Source: Enterococcus nangangensis
GTDB lineage: Bacteria; Bacillota; Bacilli; Lactobacillales; Enterococcaceae
Direction: 5' to 3'
DNA length: 64,000 bases
NCBI RefSeq assembly: GCF_005405245.1
Contig: NZ_BJDR01000002.1
Span: 1 to 64,000 of the forward strand
The stretch's first letter is position 1, and each line of letters starts with the position of its first letter. The notes under the pieces were generated by a model, which saw only the letters and a program-made list of their open reading frames with translations, was not told the DNA's origin and made no database searches. Of this stretch, positions 51,428-62,135 are shown piece after piece. The position numbers were made by a program, and so were the translations under genes.

Positions 51428-52077
51428 CCTTGTAAAACTTCTTTTAATTGTTGAAGTTTACTTTGGGGATCTTTAGCACTATAAATATAAGAACCCGCGA
51501 CAAAAACTTCGGCCCCAGCTTTTTGACATAACGGCGCTGTTTCATGGGTGATGCCACCATCGACTTCGATGTCAAAAGTTAAATTGCGCGCCTTTTTCAA
51601 ATCCGTCAAAGCTTGAATCTTAGCTACCGTTTCTGGTAAAAAGGCTTGACCACCAAAACCGGGATTGACGGTCATCACCAGTACTTGATCTACTAGATGT
51701 AAAACTGGTTCAATGGCACTGACTGGTGTCCCTGGATTAATCACGACGCCAGGTTTCACCCCTAATTGTTTAATTTGTTGTAAAACACCGTGAATATGGT
51801 GGGTAGCTTCCACGTGAACCATGATAATATCGGCGCCAGCTTTAGCAAAATCCGCTAGATATTTTTCTGGGCTTTCAATCATTAAGTGCACATCTAGCAC
51901 GAGTTTGGTGTGGGGGCGCAAAGCCGCCACCACATTGGGACCAAAAGTGATGTTGGGAACAAAGTGACCATCCATCACGTCAATATGCACATACTCAGCA
52001 CCAGCTGCTTCTACTAGCGCTACCGCGGCGGCTAAATTAGCAAAATCCGCGCTTAAAATTGAAGGGGCAATTTTCAT
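51424..52077 (-). CDS. rpe: ribulose-phosphate 3-epimerase
   Basis: TIM-barrel epimerase of the pentose phosphate pathway, 217 residues. Metal site and catalytic blocks: PSILSADFANL, HIDVMDGHFVPN, LMIESPEKY, MTVNPGFGGQ and EVDGGI. Lies 27 bases after rsgA. Confidence 0.95.
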   Translation of the reverse strand: MKIAPSILSADFANLAAAVALVEAAGAEYVHIDVMDGHFVPNITFGPNVVAALRPHTKLVLDVHLMIESPEKYLADFAKAGADIIMVHVEATHHIHGVLQQIKQLGVKPGVVINPGTPVSAIEPVLHLVDQVLVMTVNPGFGGQAFLPETVAKIQALTDLKKARNLTFDIEVDGGITHETAPLCQKAGAEVFVAGSYIYSAKDPQSKLQQLKEVLQG

Positions 52078-52104
52078 TCGTCAGACTCCTATTCGTTTAC
52101 TTTT

Positions 52105-52977
52105 TTATTTGCCGTAAACCGGCTTACGATTTTTAATTTCCGTGACAAATTGCAAATAATTATCATAGCGACTCGTCATAATCTCGCCAGTGGCTACCAG
52201 TTCTTTGACGTGACAACCAGGTTCATTTAAATGTTGGCACTCGCGAAACTTACAATGTTGGCTGGCTTTTAAAAACTCCGGAAAAAGTTTAGGCAAGGTC
52301 GTCAGCTCCATCAAAGGAAATTCTAAGGAACTAAAACCGGGAGTATCGGCGATTAACCCGCCAAAAAGCGGATGCAATTCAACGTGGCGCGTGGTGTGCC
52401 GACCGCGACCTAAGTATTCGGAAATTTCCCCCGTTGCTAAATCAAGACGATCATCAAACTGATTCACCAACGTCGACTTGCCCGCACCGGATTGGCCCAT
52501 CAAGACCACCAACTGTTGGGGAAAATATTTTTGTAAAGTCCTTAAAACCTCATCATCGGTGGAAAACAAAACCGGATAACCAATTTTTTCATAGCCGGAA
52601 CGAATAGCCGTGAAATCCTCAGCGCGGGCTAAATCCATCTTACTGAGATAAATTACCCCACGAATGCCAAAGTATTCCAATTGCGTTAAGAAGCGATCCA
52701 ACAAGTTGCTGGAAAAATTAGGCTCCACCACACTCATCACCACCAAGGCTAAATCAATATTGGCGACTTGCGGTCGAATTAATTGGTTTTTCCGTGGATG
52801 TAGTTCTAAGAGATAACCATCCGTAACATTTTCACTTTCAAAGGTGACGTAATCCCCCACTAAAGGCGTCAGCTTGCGTTTGCGAAAATTTCCCCGACCG
52901 CGGGTTTGATACACGGTGCCCTCTTTTGTTTGTACATAATAAAAACCACTTAAGGCTTTAATGATTTGTCCTTCCAA
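52105..52977 (-). CDS. rsgA: ribosome small-subunit GTPase RsgA
   Basis: Circularly permuted GTPase involved in late 30S maturation, 290 residues: OB-fold N-terminus, G4-like YLSKMDL, then Walker A GQSGAGKSTL and DTPGFSS, and a zinc-binding C-terminus (CKFRECQHLNEPGCHVK). The start is a TTG at 52977 behind GAGGAGG. A strong terminator separates it from prkC. Confidence 0.93.
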   Translation of the reverse strand: MEGQIIKALSGFYYVQTKEGTVYQTRGRGNFRKRKLTPLVGDYVTFESENVTDGYLLELHPRKNQLIRPQVANIDLALVVMSVVEPNFSSNLLDRFLTQLEYFGIRGVIYLSKMDLARAEDFTAIRSGYEKIGYPVLFSTDDEVLRTLQKYFPQQLVVLMGQSGAGKSTLVNQFDDRLDLATGEISEYLGRGRHTTRHVELHPLFGGLIADTPGFSSLEFPLMELTTLPKLFPEFLKASQHCKFRECQHLNEPGCHVKELVATGEIMTSRYDNYLQFVTEIKNRKPVYGK

Positions 52978-53041
52978 GCACGCACCTCCTCAACATTTAT
53001 TTTTATTCTACCATACTTTATCCCCTTACTTCGTATCCGAT

Positions 53042-53086
53042 AAAAAAATCGCCGCCAACAGTTCAAGTTGACGGCGCTAATTTTTT
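53042..53086 (-). terminator. terminator between prkC and rsgA
   Basis: GCGCCGTCAAC pairs with GTTGGCGGC in the minus-strand RNA and is followed by TTTTTTT, so rsgA probably also has its own promoter. Confidence 0.8.
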
Positions 53087-53088
53087 AC

Positions 53089-55092
53089 TTATGGATTTGT
53101 TTCTTTAGTGGAACTGGTAGTGGTAGAAGTTGTCGGAACTTCAGAAGAACTAGAGCTTGGTGTCGTTGGCTCTGGTCCTTTAGAGATGACCACGTTAATG
53201 GTATCGCCGGCTTTTAAGACGGAACCAGCGGCAGGATTAGAAGAAACCACTTCACCGGCAGTGCGCGTCGCATCATAACTTTCTGTGAAGTTCACGTACA
53301 AACCATTTTGATTCACAAAATTTTGTACGTCGGCCTTACTATACCCCACTAAGTTAGGTAAGTTAACGCTCTTCACTTCCACCGCTTTAGCAACAACCAG
53401 ACTGACGTTATCACTTTTCGGATTTACTTCTTCGCCGGCATCAGGTGATTGATTAATTACTTTGCCGGCGGTTTCACTGGATTCCTCTTCCGTAATACTG
53501 ATTTGATCTTCGCTAAAGCCCAATGCTTTTAAGGCAGCAATAGCACTAGCTTGCGTCATGCCTGTATAACTATCTAACGTTTTTAAATCAGGTCCCGTAG
53601 AAACCGTCAAGGTAATCTCTTCATCCGGATTGGCTTTTTGGCCAGCTTTTGGCGTTTGCTTCACGACGTTGCCTTTTGCGACATCATCAGAAGCAGCTTC
53701 CACTTTTTTAATTTTATCTTTGGTGAAACCTTGCGCTACTAACTCATCCACAGCATCCTCATAAGACTGATCCGTAACATCTGGTACGTCAAGTTCACCT
53801 GGTCCGGAACTAACGTAAAGCGTAATTTCGCGATTTTCTTTGACGACGGAACTCTTCTCTGGATCTGTTTTAACGACGGCATCTTTTTCAATTTTATCAT
53901 CGGCAATTTCTTTAGTTTCACTAGCCACAGTCAGCTTAGCCTCTTCCAACTTAGTCGTAGCTTCCGCCACACTTAAACCGCTAACGTCGGGAACTTTCAC
54001 ATCCGCCGGCGCCGAAAGAGCTAAGGCAATCACTACGCCAATCGCCACGGCAAAGACAGCCAAAATGCCGATAATCCACCACTTCTTCTTGCTTTTCTTT
54101 TTCTTCGGTGGAGTTGGAGCAAGAGGAGCAACCTCTTCTGGTTCTTCGGCCACGGGTGTTTCCATCTTTTGGAAGCTTGAGGGCATTGGCGTATCTTTTA
54201 AAATTGGCCCCATAATTACGGTATCGCCGTTTAAGCCTTTCGGTTGGAAAGGTGCTTCGTTTAAACGGCTGCCATCTAAAGCCGTTTTTAGATCCGCCGC
54301 CATATCATCTACTGTTCGATAACGATCCACCGGTTCTTTGGCTGTGGCGTGGAGCACAACATTTTCCAACGCTTGCGGAATCCCCGGATCAATATCTTTT
54401 AAGGAAGGCAAATCATTTTGGAAATGTTTTAAAGCAATGGACACTGCCGATTCGCCATCAAAAGGTACGTGCCCACTGAGCATTTCATACAAGATAATCC
54501 CTAAAGCGTAAATATCCGATTGGCGGGTCGCCATGCCCCCTCGCGCTTGCTCTGGTGACAAATAATGCACTGAGCCTAACATGGAGTTAGTTTGCGTGAT
54601 GGAGGTTTCCGATAACGCAATGGCAATCCCGAAGTCAGTAATTTTTACGACGCCATTTTCATCAATTAAAATATTTTGTGGTTTTAAGTCGCGGTGAATG
54701 ATGCGGTGTTGGTGTGCTAAAGAAATAGCATCCAAGATTTGCTCCATAATATCCACCACGGTGAAATACGGCATGGGATAATGCTCTTTAATGTAACGCT
54801 TCAAGTCCATCCCCTTCACGTATTCCATCACCAAGTATTGCATCCCATCTTCTTCCCCGACATCATAAACGGAGACAATGTTGGGATGGACGAGTTCCGT
54901 TGCCGCTAGTGCTTCCCGCTGAAAGCGCCGAATCGCCGCTTGATCATTTTGGAAGTCAAAGCGCAGGACTTTGACGGCTACTTGTCGTTTTAAAATTAAA
55001 TCTTGGGCTAAAAAGACATTGGCCATGCCACCAGAACCGATGTTGCCGATAATTTTATAGCGGCCGTTGAGTTTTTTACCTATTTCAATCAT
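53089..55092 (-). CDS. prkC: PASTA-domain Ser/Thr protein kinase
   Basis: Membrane receptor kinase (PrkC; called IreK in Enterococcus faecalis), 667 residues. The kinase domain (residues 10-270) has GSGGMANVF, catalytic HRDLKPQN and DFGIA. A juxtamembrane region leads to one helix near residues 340-360 ([15 protein letters not shown]). Outside are four PASTA repeats ([16 protein letters not shown], the degenerate [15 protein letters not shown]) and a Ser/Thr-rich tail. It senses cell-wall muropeptides and governs cell-wall stress and cephalosporin tolerance in relatives. Overlaps prpC by four bases. Confidence 0.95.
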   Translation of the reverse strand: MIEIGKKLNGRYKIIGNIGSGGMANVFLAQDLILKRQVAVKVLRFDFQNDQAAIRRFQREALAATELVHPNIVSVYDVGEEDGMQYLVMEYVKGMDLKRYIKEHYPMPYFTVVDIMEQILDAISLAHQHRIIHRDLKPQNILIDENGVVKITDFGIAIALSETSITQTNSMLGSVHYLSPEQARGGMATRQSDIYALGIILYEMLSGHVPFDGESAVSIALKHFQNDLPSLKDIDPGIPQALENVVLHATAKEPVDRYRTVDDMAADLKTALDGSRLNEAPFQPKGLNGDTVIMGPILKDTPMPSSFQKMETPVAEEPEEVAPLAPTPPKKKKSKKKWWIIGILAVFAVAIGVVIALALSAPADVKVPDVSGLSVAEATTKLEEAKLTVASETKEIADDKIEKDAVVKTDPEKSSVVKENREITLYVSSGPGELDVPDVTDQSYEDAVDELVAQGFTKDKIKKVEAASDDVAKGNVVKQTPKAGQKANPDEEITLTVSTGPDLKTLDSYTGMTQASAIAALKALGFSEDQISITEEESSETAGKVINQSPDAGEEVNPKSDNVSLVVAKAVEVKSVNLPNLVGYSKADVQNFVNQNGLYVNFTESYDATRTAGEVVSSNPAAGSVLKAGDTINVVISKGPEPTTPSSSSSEVPTTSTTTSSTKETNP

Positions 55093-55832
55093 TGCGCTCC
55101 TCCTTCCTGAAAATCAATTAATAGTACGGTGATATTATCTAAACCGCCGTTGTCGTTGGCGGCCGCAACGAGGGCTGTTACTTTTTCAGTGGTAGTCTGG
55201 TCACTAGTCAATACTTGTTCAATATCTTCATCGTTCACCATATTAGTCAAGCCATCGGAACATAGGAGTAATTTTTCGGTTCCCGTTACTTTCAAAGACG
55301 AGACGTCGACTTCCAAGGTACCTGGCATCCCCACCGAACGGGTCACTACATTTTTTTGTGGATGGACTTTAGCCTGTGCCGGCGTAATTTCCCCTTCATT
55401 CACTAATTCTTGTACTAAGGAGTGGTCCACCGTGATTTGTCGCAGGTGTCCGTCTTTCACTAAGTAAGCGCGAGAATCTCCTACGTGGGCTAAGACAAAT
55501 TCTTCAGGAAAAATAATCGCTGCCACCACCGTCGTTCCCATGCCGTAATAAGCAGGATCTTCTTGGCCCTTGGCGTAAATGCGTTGATTTTCCGTTTGTA
55601 AGTTTTGGATAAACCATTTGCTAGCTTCTTCCACTTGTTGAAGCGAACTTTGGCTAAAACGTTGGCCTAATTCTTCCACCGCCATTTTGCTAGCCACATC
55701 TCCTGCTAAGTGTCCCCCCATACCATCAGCGATAATCGCTAAGGTGTACCCTAACTGGTTGGTATAAGTCGCCGCAAAGTCTTGGTTATTCCGCCGTTTT
55801 AATCCTTGGTCTACCAAATATTGGATTTCCAT
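55089..55832 (-). CDS. prpC: PP2C-type protein phosphatase
   Basis: 247-residue metal-dependent Ser/Thr phosphatase (PrpC/Stp; IreP in E. faecalis) that reverses PrkC phosphorylation. Metal motifs [22 protein letters not shown] and DNITVLL are all present. The ATG at 55832 follows GAGGTG; the longer frame to 55898 overlaps rsmB and is rejected. Confidence 0.94.
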   Translation of the reverse strand: MEIQYLVDQGLKRRNNQDFAATYTNQLGYTLAIIADGMGGHLAGDVASKMAVEELGQRFSQSSLQQVEEASKWFIQNLQTENQRIYAKGQEDPAYYGMGTTVVAAIIFPEEFVLAHVGDSRAYLVKDGHLRQITVDHSLVQELVNEGEITPAQAKVHPQKNVVTRSVGMPGTLEVDVSSLKVTGTEKLLLCSDGLTNMVNDEDIEQVLTSDQTTTEKVTALVAAANDNGGLDNITVLLIDFQEGGAQ

Positions 55833-55845
55833 TCGTTTCACCTCT

Positions 55846-57207
55846 TTATGAATTGCTGGTTGGGGCGATTTTTTGTAAACGACTAATGAAAAAGCCATCT
55901 GTTTGAAAATCTTGCGGCAGCAAAGTTAACGTTTGATCGACTACTTTGCTCTGCGCCCCTTGTACCTGAACTTCTGTCAACACAAACTCAGGATGTGCCT
56001 GTAAAAATTGTGTTAGCACACCACGGTTTTCTTCTTGTGTGATGGTACAAGTACTGTACACCATTATACCCCACTGCTTCAACGTTGGGGCACAACTGTT
56101 TAAAATTTCCAATTGAATTTCTGGTAATTTAAGAAATTCTTGGGGATTTTTTTGATATTTAATATCCGGCTTACGGCGCATTAGGCCTAAACCTGAACAC
56201 GGCGCATCCACTAAAATAGCGTCAAAGGATTCTTTAGGAAAAGTAGTGGCGACTTTTCGAGCATCCATTACTTTGGAACTAACGCGGTCTGCTACCCCAA
56301 GGCGTTTTGCATTGTCCATAATAAGTTTTACTTTATGTTCATGTAAATCTAAAGCGGTAACGTGCCCCGTAGTTAAGAGGCTCGCCATGTGGGTGGTTTT
56401 CCCCCCAGGCGCTGCACAAGCATCTAAGACCTGAGCATCTGGTGCTAAAGTCATGGCAGGAGCTACTAGCATGGAGCTTTCATCTTGAATCGTCAACCAC
56501 CCTTTTTTAAAAAGTTCGCTGGTGGCTAAGGCTCCTTTTTCTCCGATGATTCCCGCCAGTGCAATAGGACTTTCTTTGACCGTTAACCCTTCTGTGGCTA
56601 AAAAGGCAATAGCTTCCGCGCGAGAAATTTTTTGCAAATCCACGCGGGCGCTAACATGACTCGGGGTTAATAAACTCTCCGCGAGAGCCGCCGTTTTTTC
56701 CAAACCTAATTGGGGCACTAAATAATCTAATAAGACGCGAGGAAAACTGGTGGCAATAGATAAACGTTCCAGGGGATCTTTAAGCTCGCTGTAGTCACTA
56801 AAGCCTTGACGTTGCACGTTGCGTAAAACACCGTTCACCAGTTTACCAATGCCGGCATGTCCTAAAGTTTTGGCAATCTCGACACTTTCATTTAAGACGG
56901 CGTGATCCGGCACTTTAGCCAAAAAGTGTAATTGATACAATCCCGTCAAAAGCAACCACTTCACCCACTCTTCTAAAGCTTGTGGTTTTTTCACGAAGCG
57001 GGCTAATTGGTACTCTAAGCTTAAACGATGATTCAACACCCCATAGACAATTTCCGTAAATAATTTGCCGTCAGGAATACTCATTTGTTTTTCGTCCAAA
57101 ATTCGGCTGACTAGAATATTGGAATAGCTACCGCTAGCAATGCGGGTTAAAGCGTAGACTGCTTGGTAGCGCGGATTATGGGCGTACTTGGCAGGAATCT
57201 TTTTCAT
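55846..57207 (-). CDS. rsmB: 16S rRNA cytosine-967 C5-methyltransferase
   Basis: 453 residues: N-terminal NusB-like RNA-binding domain, then a SAM-dependent Rossmann domain with LDACAAPGGKTTH and the two catalytic cysteines in DAPCSGLG and STCT. Overlaps fmt by four bases; 13-base gap to prpC. Confidence 0.94.
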   Translation of the reverse strand: MKKIPAKYAHNPRYQAVYALTRIASGSYSNILVSRILDEKQMSIPDGKLFTEIVYGVLNHRLSLEYQLARFVKKPQALEEWVKWLLLTGLYQLHFLAKVPDHAVLNESVEIAKTLGHAGIGKLVNGVLRNVQRQGFSDYSELKDPLERLSIATSFPRVLLDYLVPQLGLEKTAALAESLLTPSHVSARVDLQKISRAEAIAFLATEGLTVKESPIALAGIIGEKGALATSELFKKGWLTIQDESSMLVAPAMTLAPDAQVLDACAAPGGKTTHMASLLTTGHVTALDLHEHKVKLIMDNAKRLGVADRVSSKVMDARKVATTFPKESFDAILVDAPCSGLGLMRRKPDIKYQKNPQEFLKLPEIQLEILNSCAPTLKQWGIMVYSTCTITQEENRGVLTQFLQAHPEFVLTEVQVQGAQSKVVDQTLTLLPQDFQTDGFFISRLQKIAPTSNS

Positions 57208-58142
57208 TGTAAACTCGTCCCCACTGTTAACTCTTGACCGCTACCATTTAAGTAATCACTAACGGACATCGCTTTTTTGCCAGCTGGTTGCACAACTTTT
57301 AAAGCTAAGACCGACTGCTCACCGCAAGCAACTTTTAATTCTGGGTGTAAAGCAATGATCGTGCCAGGAGTAGCGTCGGTGGTTTCGTCTAAGACCATGC
57401 TGTTCCAAATTTTAAAACGCGTGCCATTAAGGAGGCCGTAAGCCCCCGGAAACGGTCGTAAGCCGCGAATTTTATTAAAGACCGCGGTGGCGGATAAAGT
57501 AAAATCTAGTTGTTCTTGCTCTTTAGTAATATTGGGCGAAAAAGTAACTGCACTTTCCTCTTGGGGAACAGGCGCTAAACCGCCTAAAATTTTTGGCAAG
57601 GTCTCTAACAATAAATCTCGTCCGACAATGGAAAGTTTTTCGAATAATAAACCAGTATCGTCCGTTGGTAAAATCGGAATCGCTTTTTGCGTGAAGATGC
57701 CCCCTGCGTCCATCTTTTTAATCATTTCCATAATGGTAACGCCGGTTTTTTCATCGCCATTCATCACAGCATAATGAATTGGTGCCCCACCGCGGTATTT
57801 AGGCAACAAAGAAGCGTGGACGTTTAAGGCGCGGATTCTGGCAGCTTGCAATAATTTGCTAGGTAAAAATTGGCCAAACGCTGCTGTAATTAATAAATCC
57901 GGAGCTAAGGCGATGATTTCCGCCATTTCCGGTGAGCCAGATAATTTTTCTGGTTGTAATATTTTTAAATTGTGGGCCAGCGCCGCTTTTTTTACCGGTG
58001 TCGGGGTTAAAACTTTTTTCCGACCCACGGGACGATCCGGTTGGGTCACCACCGCCAATACTTCGTAATGGGGATCTGCCAACAAGCCTTCTAAAATCGG
58101 CACACTAAATTCTGGGGTCCCCATAAAAACAATACTAGTCAT
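57204..58142 (-). CDS. fmt: methionyl-tRNA formyltransferase
   Basis: 312 residues, formylates initiator Met-tRNA. Seen are the N-terminal IVFMGTPEFSVP, HASLLPKYRGGAPIHYA with the catalytic His, and the C-terminal OB domain. The ATG at 58142 has GGAGG eight bases upstream, and overlaps the end of def by eight bases, coupling formylation with deformylation. Confidence 0.95.
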   Translation of the reverse strand: MTSIVFMGTPEFSVPILEGLLADPHYEVLAVVTQPDRPVGRKKVLTPTPVKKAALAHNLKILQPEKLSGSPEMAEIIALAPDLLITAAFGQFLPSKLLQAARIRALNVHASLLPKYRGGAPIHYAVMNGDEKTGVTIMEMIKKMDAGGIFTQKAIPILPTDDTGLLFEKLSIVGRDLLLETLPKILGGLAPVPQEESAVTFSPNITKEQEQLDFTLSATAVFNKIRGLRPFPGAYGLLNGTRFKIWNSMVLDETTDATPGTIIALHPELKVACGEQSVLALKVVQPAGKKAMSVSDYLNGSGQELTVGTSLQ

Positions 58143-58629
58143 TGAAGTGTTCCTCCATCCATTCCTCAATTTTTTCTGGCGGAATAGCCTCCACCATTTT
58201 TTCCGTAAATAAAATACCTTGCAAATGATCTACTTCATGTTGCACACAACGGGCCAAGTAGCCACTGGCCGTCATTTCCATGAGTTCGCCTTCACGGTCG
58301 TAATACTCTACGGTAATTTCGGCAAAACGTTTCACCGTGCCATAAGTCTCTGGCAACGAAAGGCATCCTTCAATGTCTAAAGTCTCCCCGGTACCATAAA
58401 GAATCCGCGGATTAATGAGTTCCAACACTTCATCCTCTTCTTCCACTTGAATCACACAGATTTGGGCCAGGACACCCACTTGGCAAGCCGCAATGCCGAT
58501 GCCATCGTGAGCCTGCATCGTTTCATGAAGATCATCTAAGAGTTGCCAGGTTTCCTCATTGATTTCTTCCACCTCGTAACACCGCTTTTTTAAACGGCGA
58601 TCTGGCATAATTAAAACAGGTAAGATCAT
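58135..58629 (-). CDS. def: peptide deformylase
   Basis: 164-residue metal hydrolase that removes N-formyl from new proteins. The three motifs are GIGIAACQVG, EGCLSLPE and QHEVDHLQG. Length and EGCLS fit the short type-1 form. The ATG at 58629 follows AAGGAG; the longer frame back into priA is rejected. Enterococci usually carry another Def, so this may not be the only one. Confidence 0.93.
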   Translation of the reverse strand: MILPVLIMPDRRLKKRCYEVEEINEETWQLLDDLHETMQAHDGIGIAACQVGVLAQICVIQVEEEDEVLELINPRILYGTGETLDIEGCLSLPETYGTVKRFAEITVEYYDREGELMEMTASGYLARCVQHEVDHLQGILFTEKMVEAIPPEKIEEWMEEHFND

Positions 58630-58639
58630 TTTTTTCTCC

Positions 58640-61051
58640 TTAAATAAATTGCAAAGGTTCCACATCAATGGCAATCTTGACGGCGCGGTACTGCGGGGTC
58701 ACCGTCTGCTCTTGGATAAAGTGTAAGAGTTGAGCCAATTGTTCTTCATGCTTATATTTAATCAACACTTGGTAATAATACTGGTTGTTAATGCGTAAAA
58801 TGGCTTTGGGGCTAGGGCCGATAAAAATCGCTTGGGGACTTAATTTTTCTTTTAGTAAACGATAAAATTGAAAAATTGTTTGGCAGGCGACTTTTTCCTC
58901 CTGATGGCTAGCGGTTAGTTGGACGGTAAAATAATAAGGTGGGTAACCACTTAAACGGCGGATGCCCATTTCTTTTTGGTAAAAAGCCTCGTAATTTTGT
59001 TGCTGCGCTAATTGAATGGCGTAATGGTCCGGATTGAAGGTTTGAATAATGACTTCCCCTTTTTCACTGCCGCGCCCGGCTCGTCCCGCCACTTGGGTTA
59101 ACAACTGGAAGGTATGCTCGCTGGAGCGAAAGTCTGGCAAGTTCAACGCAGTATCGGCGTTTAAGACGCCTACCAAGGTGACGTTAGGATAGTCCAAGCC
59201 TTTAGCAATCATTTGCGTGCCTAATAAGATGTCGGCTTCTTGCGCTTCAAAAGCGGCTAGAATTTTTTCGTGGGCGCCTTTTTTCCGCGTCGTATCCACG
59301 TCCATTCTTAAAATACGCGCACTAGGGAAAAGTTGTTGTAGCTCTTCTTCGACTTTTTGCGTCCCGGTACCGTAATAACGCATCTGCTTACTATGGCAAT
59401 GAGGACACTCCCGTGGAATTCCTTCTTCATGCCCACAATAGTGGCACTTCATCTTTTTAATATCTAAATGCATCGTTAAAGAAATATCGCAGTTGGGACA
59501 TTGCAAAACTTCCCCGCATTCGCGACACAAGACAAAGGCCGAATAGCCACGCCGATTTAAGAGTAAGACGGTTTGTTGTCTTTTTTCCAAGCGTTCCGTA
59601 ATTTTTCTTTGTAAGACGCTAGAAAAAGTCGACGTGTTCCCTTGTTGAAATTCTTCTCGTAAGTCCACCACTTCAACTTGCGGTAAACTTTGGGCCGTAG
59701 GGCGTTTTGTTAGCCGCAACAAGTGATAAACGCCTTTTTGCGCCCGGGCCCGAGATTCTAAAGAAGGTGTCGCACTCCCTAAAACTAGCGGGCAGCCGTG
59801 GTAACGACTGCGCCACAAAGCTAGGTCACGGGCATGATACCGCGGGTTTTCCCCTTGCTTATAAGTGGTCTCATGCTCTTCGTCAATAATAATGACCCCC
59901 AGATTTTCTAAAGGGGCAAAAATTGCCGAACGGGCTCCCACCACGACTGTGGCTTCTTTCCGTTGAATTTTCCGCCATTCATCATAACGCTCGCCACTGG
60001 ATAAGGCGCTATGTAAGACCGCTACCCCCGTGCCAAAGCGCTCTTTAAAGCGTTTCACCATTTGCGGGGTTAAAGCAATTTCCGGCACTAACATTAAGGC
60101 CGTTTGTTGTTTTTCTAACGCCGTCTGAATCACTTGCAAATACACTTCCGTCTTGCCGCTACCGGTCACTCCTTCCAGTAAGAAGGTGGCCGCTTGCTTT
60201 TGCTCGCGGCTCTCATTGATTGCCGTATACGCCGCTTGTTGTTCGGCTGTTAAGGCTAACGGTTGGCTTTGGGCAAACTGGTGGGCTTTAAAAGGATCGC
60301 GATACACTTCCCGCTCTTCAAAGCTGATCCAGCCTAATTGCTCCACTTGCCGTAAAAAAGTCGCGTCAAATCCTAACGCGTAAGCTGCACTGACGGGTAA
60401 GCTTTCCGTCAACGTCTGTAAATAATTTAAAAATTGTTGCCGTTTTAAGGCGTTTTTCCGTTGCGCCTGAAATGTTTTTTGCAGTGCATCCGGCGTTAAG
60501 TTATTGCTAAAGTAGCGTTGGGTTTTCACTTGGTCGCGACTTAAGACCCGGTAACCAATCGTTACTTTGCCAGCTTTTTTCAAGAGCGCCAGTTGACTTA
60601 ATAAACCTTTGGCTTCAGCCTCAGCAAAAGGTAATTCTTGAGCGTCGGCAAAAAGAGTCGCTTCACTAGCCGTTAGTGTGTCCCCGGCCACAAAAAATTT
60701 TTCGTAGTCGGCTTTTAAGACGTTAGGGAGCATCGTCTGTAGACAAGTAATCCAAAAAGCATAGGTGGTCTTTTGCATTTCTCGACTCAAAGCTAACATT
60801 TCTTCATTTAAAACGGGTTCAGCGTCCATTAAACTAGCTAGGTCTTTTAGCGCTGGCAAATCGGCAGTCAGTAGCGTACTGTCTGCTCCTAGGCCCACCA
60901 CAAAACCTTGCACTAAGCGCCCACCTTTGCCAAAAGGTACCGTCACTCGTAAGCCAACTTGCATTAAATTTTCGTACATTTCCGGGACGTGATAGCTAAA
61001 AGCTTGGTCGGTATTTTGGCTAGGAACATCCACAATCACTTGCGCTAACAT
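58640..61051 (-). CDS. priA: primosomal protein N' (replication restart helicase PriA)
   Basis: 803 residues: N-terminal DNA-binding domain, helicase core with GVTGSGKTEVY, DEEHETTYK and GSATPSLES, then the cysteine-rich zinc region (CRECGEVLQCPNC, CHYCG, CPHC) and the late AGRAGRG. First enzyme of replication restart at stalled forks. 10-base gap to def. Confidence 0.95.
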   Translation of the reverse strand: MLAQVIVDVPSQNTDQAFSYHVPEMYENLMQVGLRVTVPFGKGGRLVQGFVVGLGADSTLLTADLPALKDLASLMDAEPVLNEEMLALSREMQKTTYAFWITCLQTMLPNVLKADYEKFFVAGDTLTASEATLFADAQELPFAEAEAKGLLSQLALLKKAGKVTIGYRVLSRDQVKTQRYFSNNLTPDALQKTFQAQRKNALKRQQFLNYLQTLTESLPVSAAYALGFDATFLRQVEQLGWISFEEREVYRDPFKAHQFAQSQPLALTAEQQAAYTAINESREQKQAATFLLEGVTGSGKTEVYLQVIQTALEKQQTALMLVPEIALTPQMVKRFKERFGTGVAVLHSALSSGERYDEWRKIQRKEATVVVGARSAIFAPLENLGVIIIDEEHETTYKQGENPRYHARDLALWRSRYHGCPLVLGSATPSLESRARAQKGVYHLLRLTKRPTAQSLPQVEVVDLREEFQQGNTSTFSSVLQRKITERLEKRQQTVLLLNRRGYSAFVLCRECGEVLQCPNCDISLTMHLDIKKMKCHYCGHEEGIPRECPHCHSKQMRYYGTGTQKVEEELQQLFPSARILRMDVDTTRKKGAHEKILAAFEAQEADILLGTQMIAKGLDYPNVTLVGVLNADTALNLPDFRSSEHTFQLLTQVAGRAGRGSEKGEVIIQTFNPDHYAIQLAQQQNYEAFYQKEMGIRRLSGYPPYYFTVQLTASHQEEKVACQTIFQFYRLLKEKLSPQAIFIGPSPKAILRINNQYYYQVLIKYKHEEQLAQLLHFIQEQTVTPQYRAVKIAIDVEPLQFI

Positions 61052-61076
61052 TTCTTCATCCCTTTCTAGAATATAA

Positions 61077-61116
61077 GAGGCTGAGACATCGCCAATAGGA
61101 GTGTTGTCTCAGCCTC
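61077..61116 (-). terminator. hairpin/terminator between rpoZ and priA
   Basis: GAGGCTGAGACA and TGTCTCAGCCTC pair perfectly (12 bases) around a 16-base loop. The T-run on the minus strand is poor, so it may attenuate rather than stop transcription. Confidence 0.65.
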
Positions 61117-61124
61117 AAACTTGT

Positions 61125-61427
61125 TTACATTTTTTCGTCTAAAATTTTTTGTTCTAATTGTTTTTGCTCTTGGTTAGCTTGCGCGGCTTTTGCTTCCGCT
61201 TCTAAGCGCATCCGTTCCCGTTTTACTTCAGGATGAGGATCGATGATGACGTTGCCGGCATCAATTTCTTCTAAGGCTCGGCCCACACCTTTCACGGATT
61301 CAAATTTATCAAGGGTAGGTGTTGCTTTGGCATCTAATTCATGAGCTCGTTTACTGGATAAAATTACCAAAGAGTATTTGGAATTCACTTTCGTCAGTAA
61401 GGAGTCAATGGAAGGTCGTAACATCAT
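61125..61427 (-). CDS. rpoZ: RNA polymerase omega subunit
   Basis: 100 residues with the omega motif [23 protein letters not shown], and an extended charged C-terminal coil ([20 protein letters not shown]). Lies 4 bases after gmk, the standard gmk-rpoZ-priA order. Confidence 0.94.
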   Translation of the reverse strand: MMLRPSIDSLLTKVNSKYSLVILSSKRAHELDAKATPTLDKFESVKGVGRALEEIDAGNVIIDPHPEVKRERMRLEAEAKAAQANQEQKQLEQKILDEKM

Positions 61428-61431
61428 AGTC

Positions 61432-62046
61432 TTACATCTCCTTAATCATTTTAATATATTTACCAATGACGCGATCGACACGGCAATGTTCACCGCGAAT
61501 GATTTCGCGAATTTTTTGTACGGCGTTATCCACGTGGTCATTGACTACTGCGTAATCATAACTAGCCATCATTTCAATTTCTTCCCGCGCGACAGCCATC
61601 CGCTTTTCAATCACTTCTGGGCTATCGGTACCGCGATGAATAATCCGCGACTTTAATTCTCCCAAGTCAGGTGGCGTTAGAAAAATAAAGACACCATCCG
61701 GCACTTTTTCCCGCACTTGCATGGCCCCTTTGACTTCAATCTCTAAAAAGACATCCTGTCCTTGGTTGAGGGTTTCTTCCACATACGTTAAAGGTGTGCC
61801 ATAGTAATTACCCACGTATTGGGCATACTCTAACATTTGACCTTTTTCAATCATTTCTTCAAATTCTTCTTTGGTGCGGAAATAATAATCCACGCCATCC
61901 ACTTCTCCTGCCCGCATTTTCCGCGTCGTCATGGAGATGGAATATTTAAATTCATTATGGGTGCTGGCAAACAACGCTTTACGCACCGTTCCTTTGCCAA
62001 CTCCAGAAGGACCAGACAAAACGATTAATAAACCTCTTTCAGACAT
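61432..62046 (-). CDS. gmk: guanylate kinase
   Basis: 204 residues, converts GMP to GDP. P-loop [12 protein letters not shown] at residues 8-19, the GMP-binding [13 protein letters not shown] and [13 protein letters not shown]. First gene of the gmk-rpoZ-priA operon. Confidence 0.96.
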   Translation of the reverse strand: MSERGLLIVLSGPSGVGKGTVRKALFASTHNEFKYSISMTTRKMRAGEVDGVDYYFRTKEEFEEMIEKGQMLEYAQYVGNYYGTPLTYVEETLNQGQDVFLEIEVKGAMQVREKVPDGVFIFLTPPDLGELKSRIIHRGTDSPEVIEKRMAVAREEIEMMASYDYAVVNDHVDNAVQKIREIIRGEHCRVDRVIGKYIKMIKEM

Positions 62047-62079
62047 GAAAGCTAAACTCCCTATTTATATTTTCTCTTT

Positions 62080-62108
62080 ATTGTGCACTTTTTTGTGAGA
62101 TTTTTCAA
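62080..62108 (-). promoter_or_regulatory. predicted gmk operon promoter
   Basis: TTGAAA (62108-62103) and CACAAT (62085-62080) are 17 bases apart on the minus strand, about 35 bases before the gmk ATG. Confidence 0.55.
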
Positions 62109-62120
62109 CCCTTCTGCCAA

Positions 62121-62134
62121 AATTCCGCGGAATT
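62121..62134. other. 14-base perfect palindrome after yicC
   Basis: AATTCCGCGGAATT lies one base after the yicC-type stop codon. It can form only a tight hairpin and no T-run follows, so it may be chance or a weak mRNA end. Confidence 0.4.
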
Positions 62135-62135
62135 C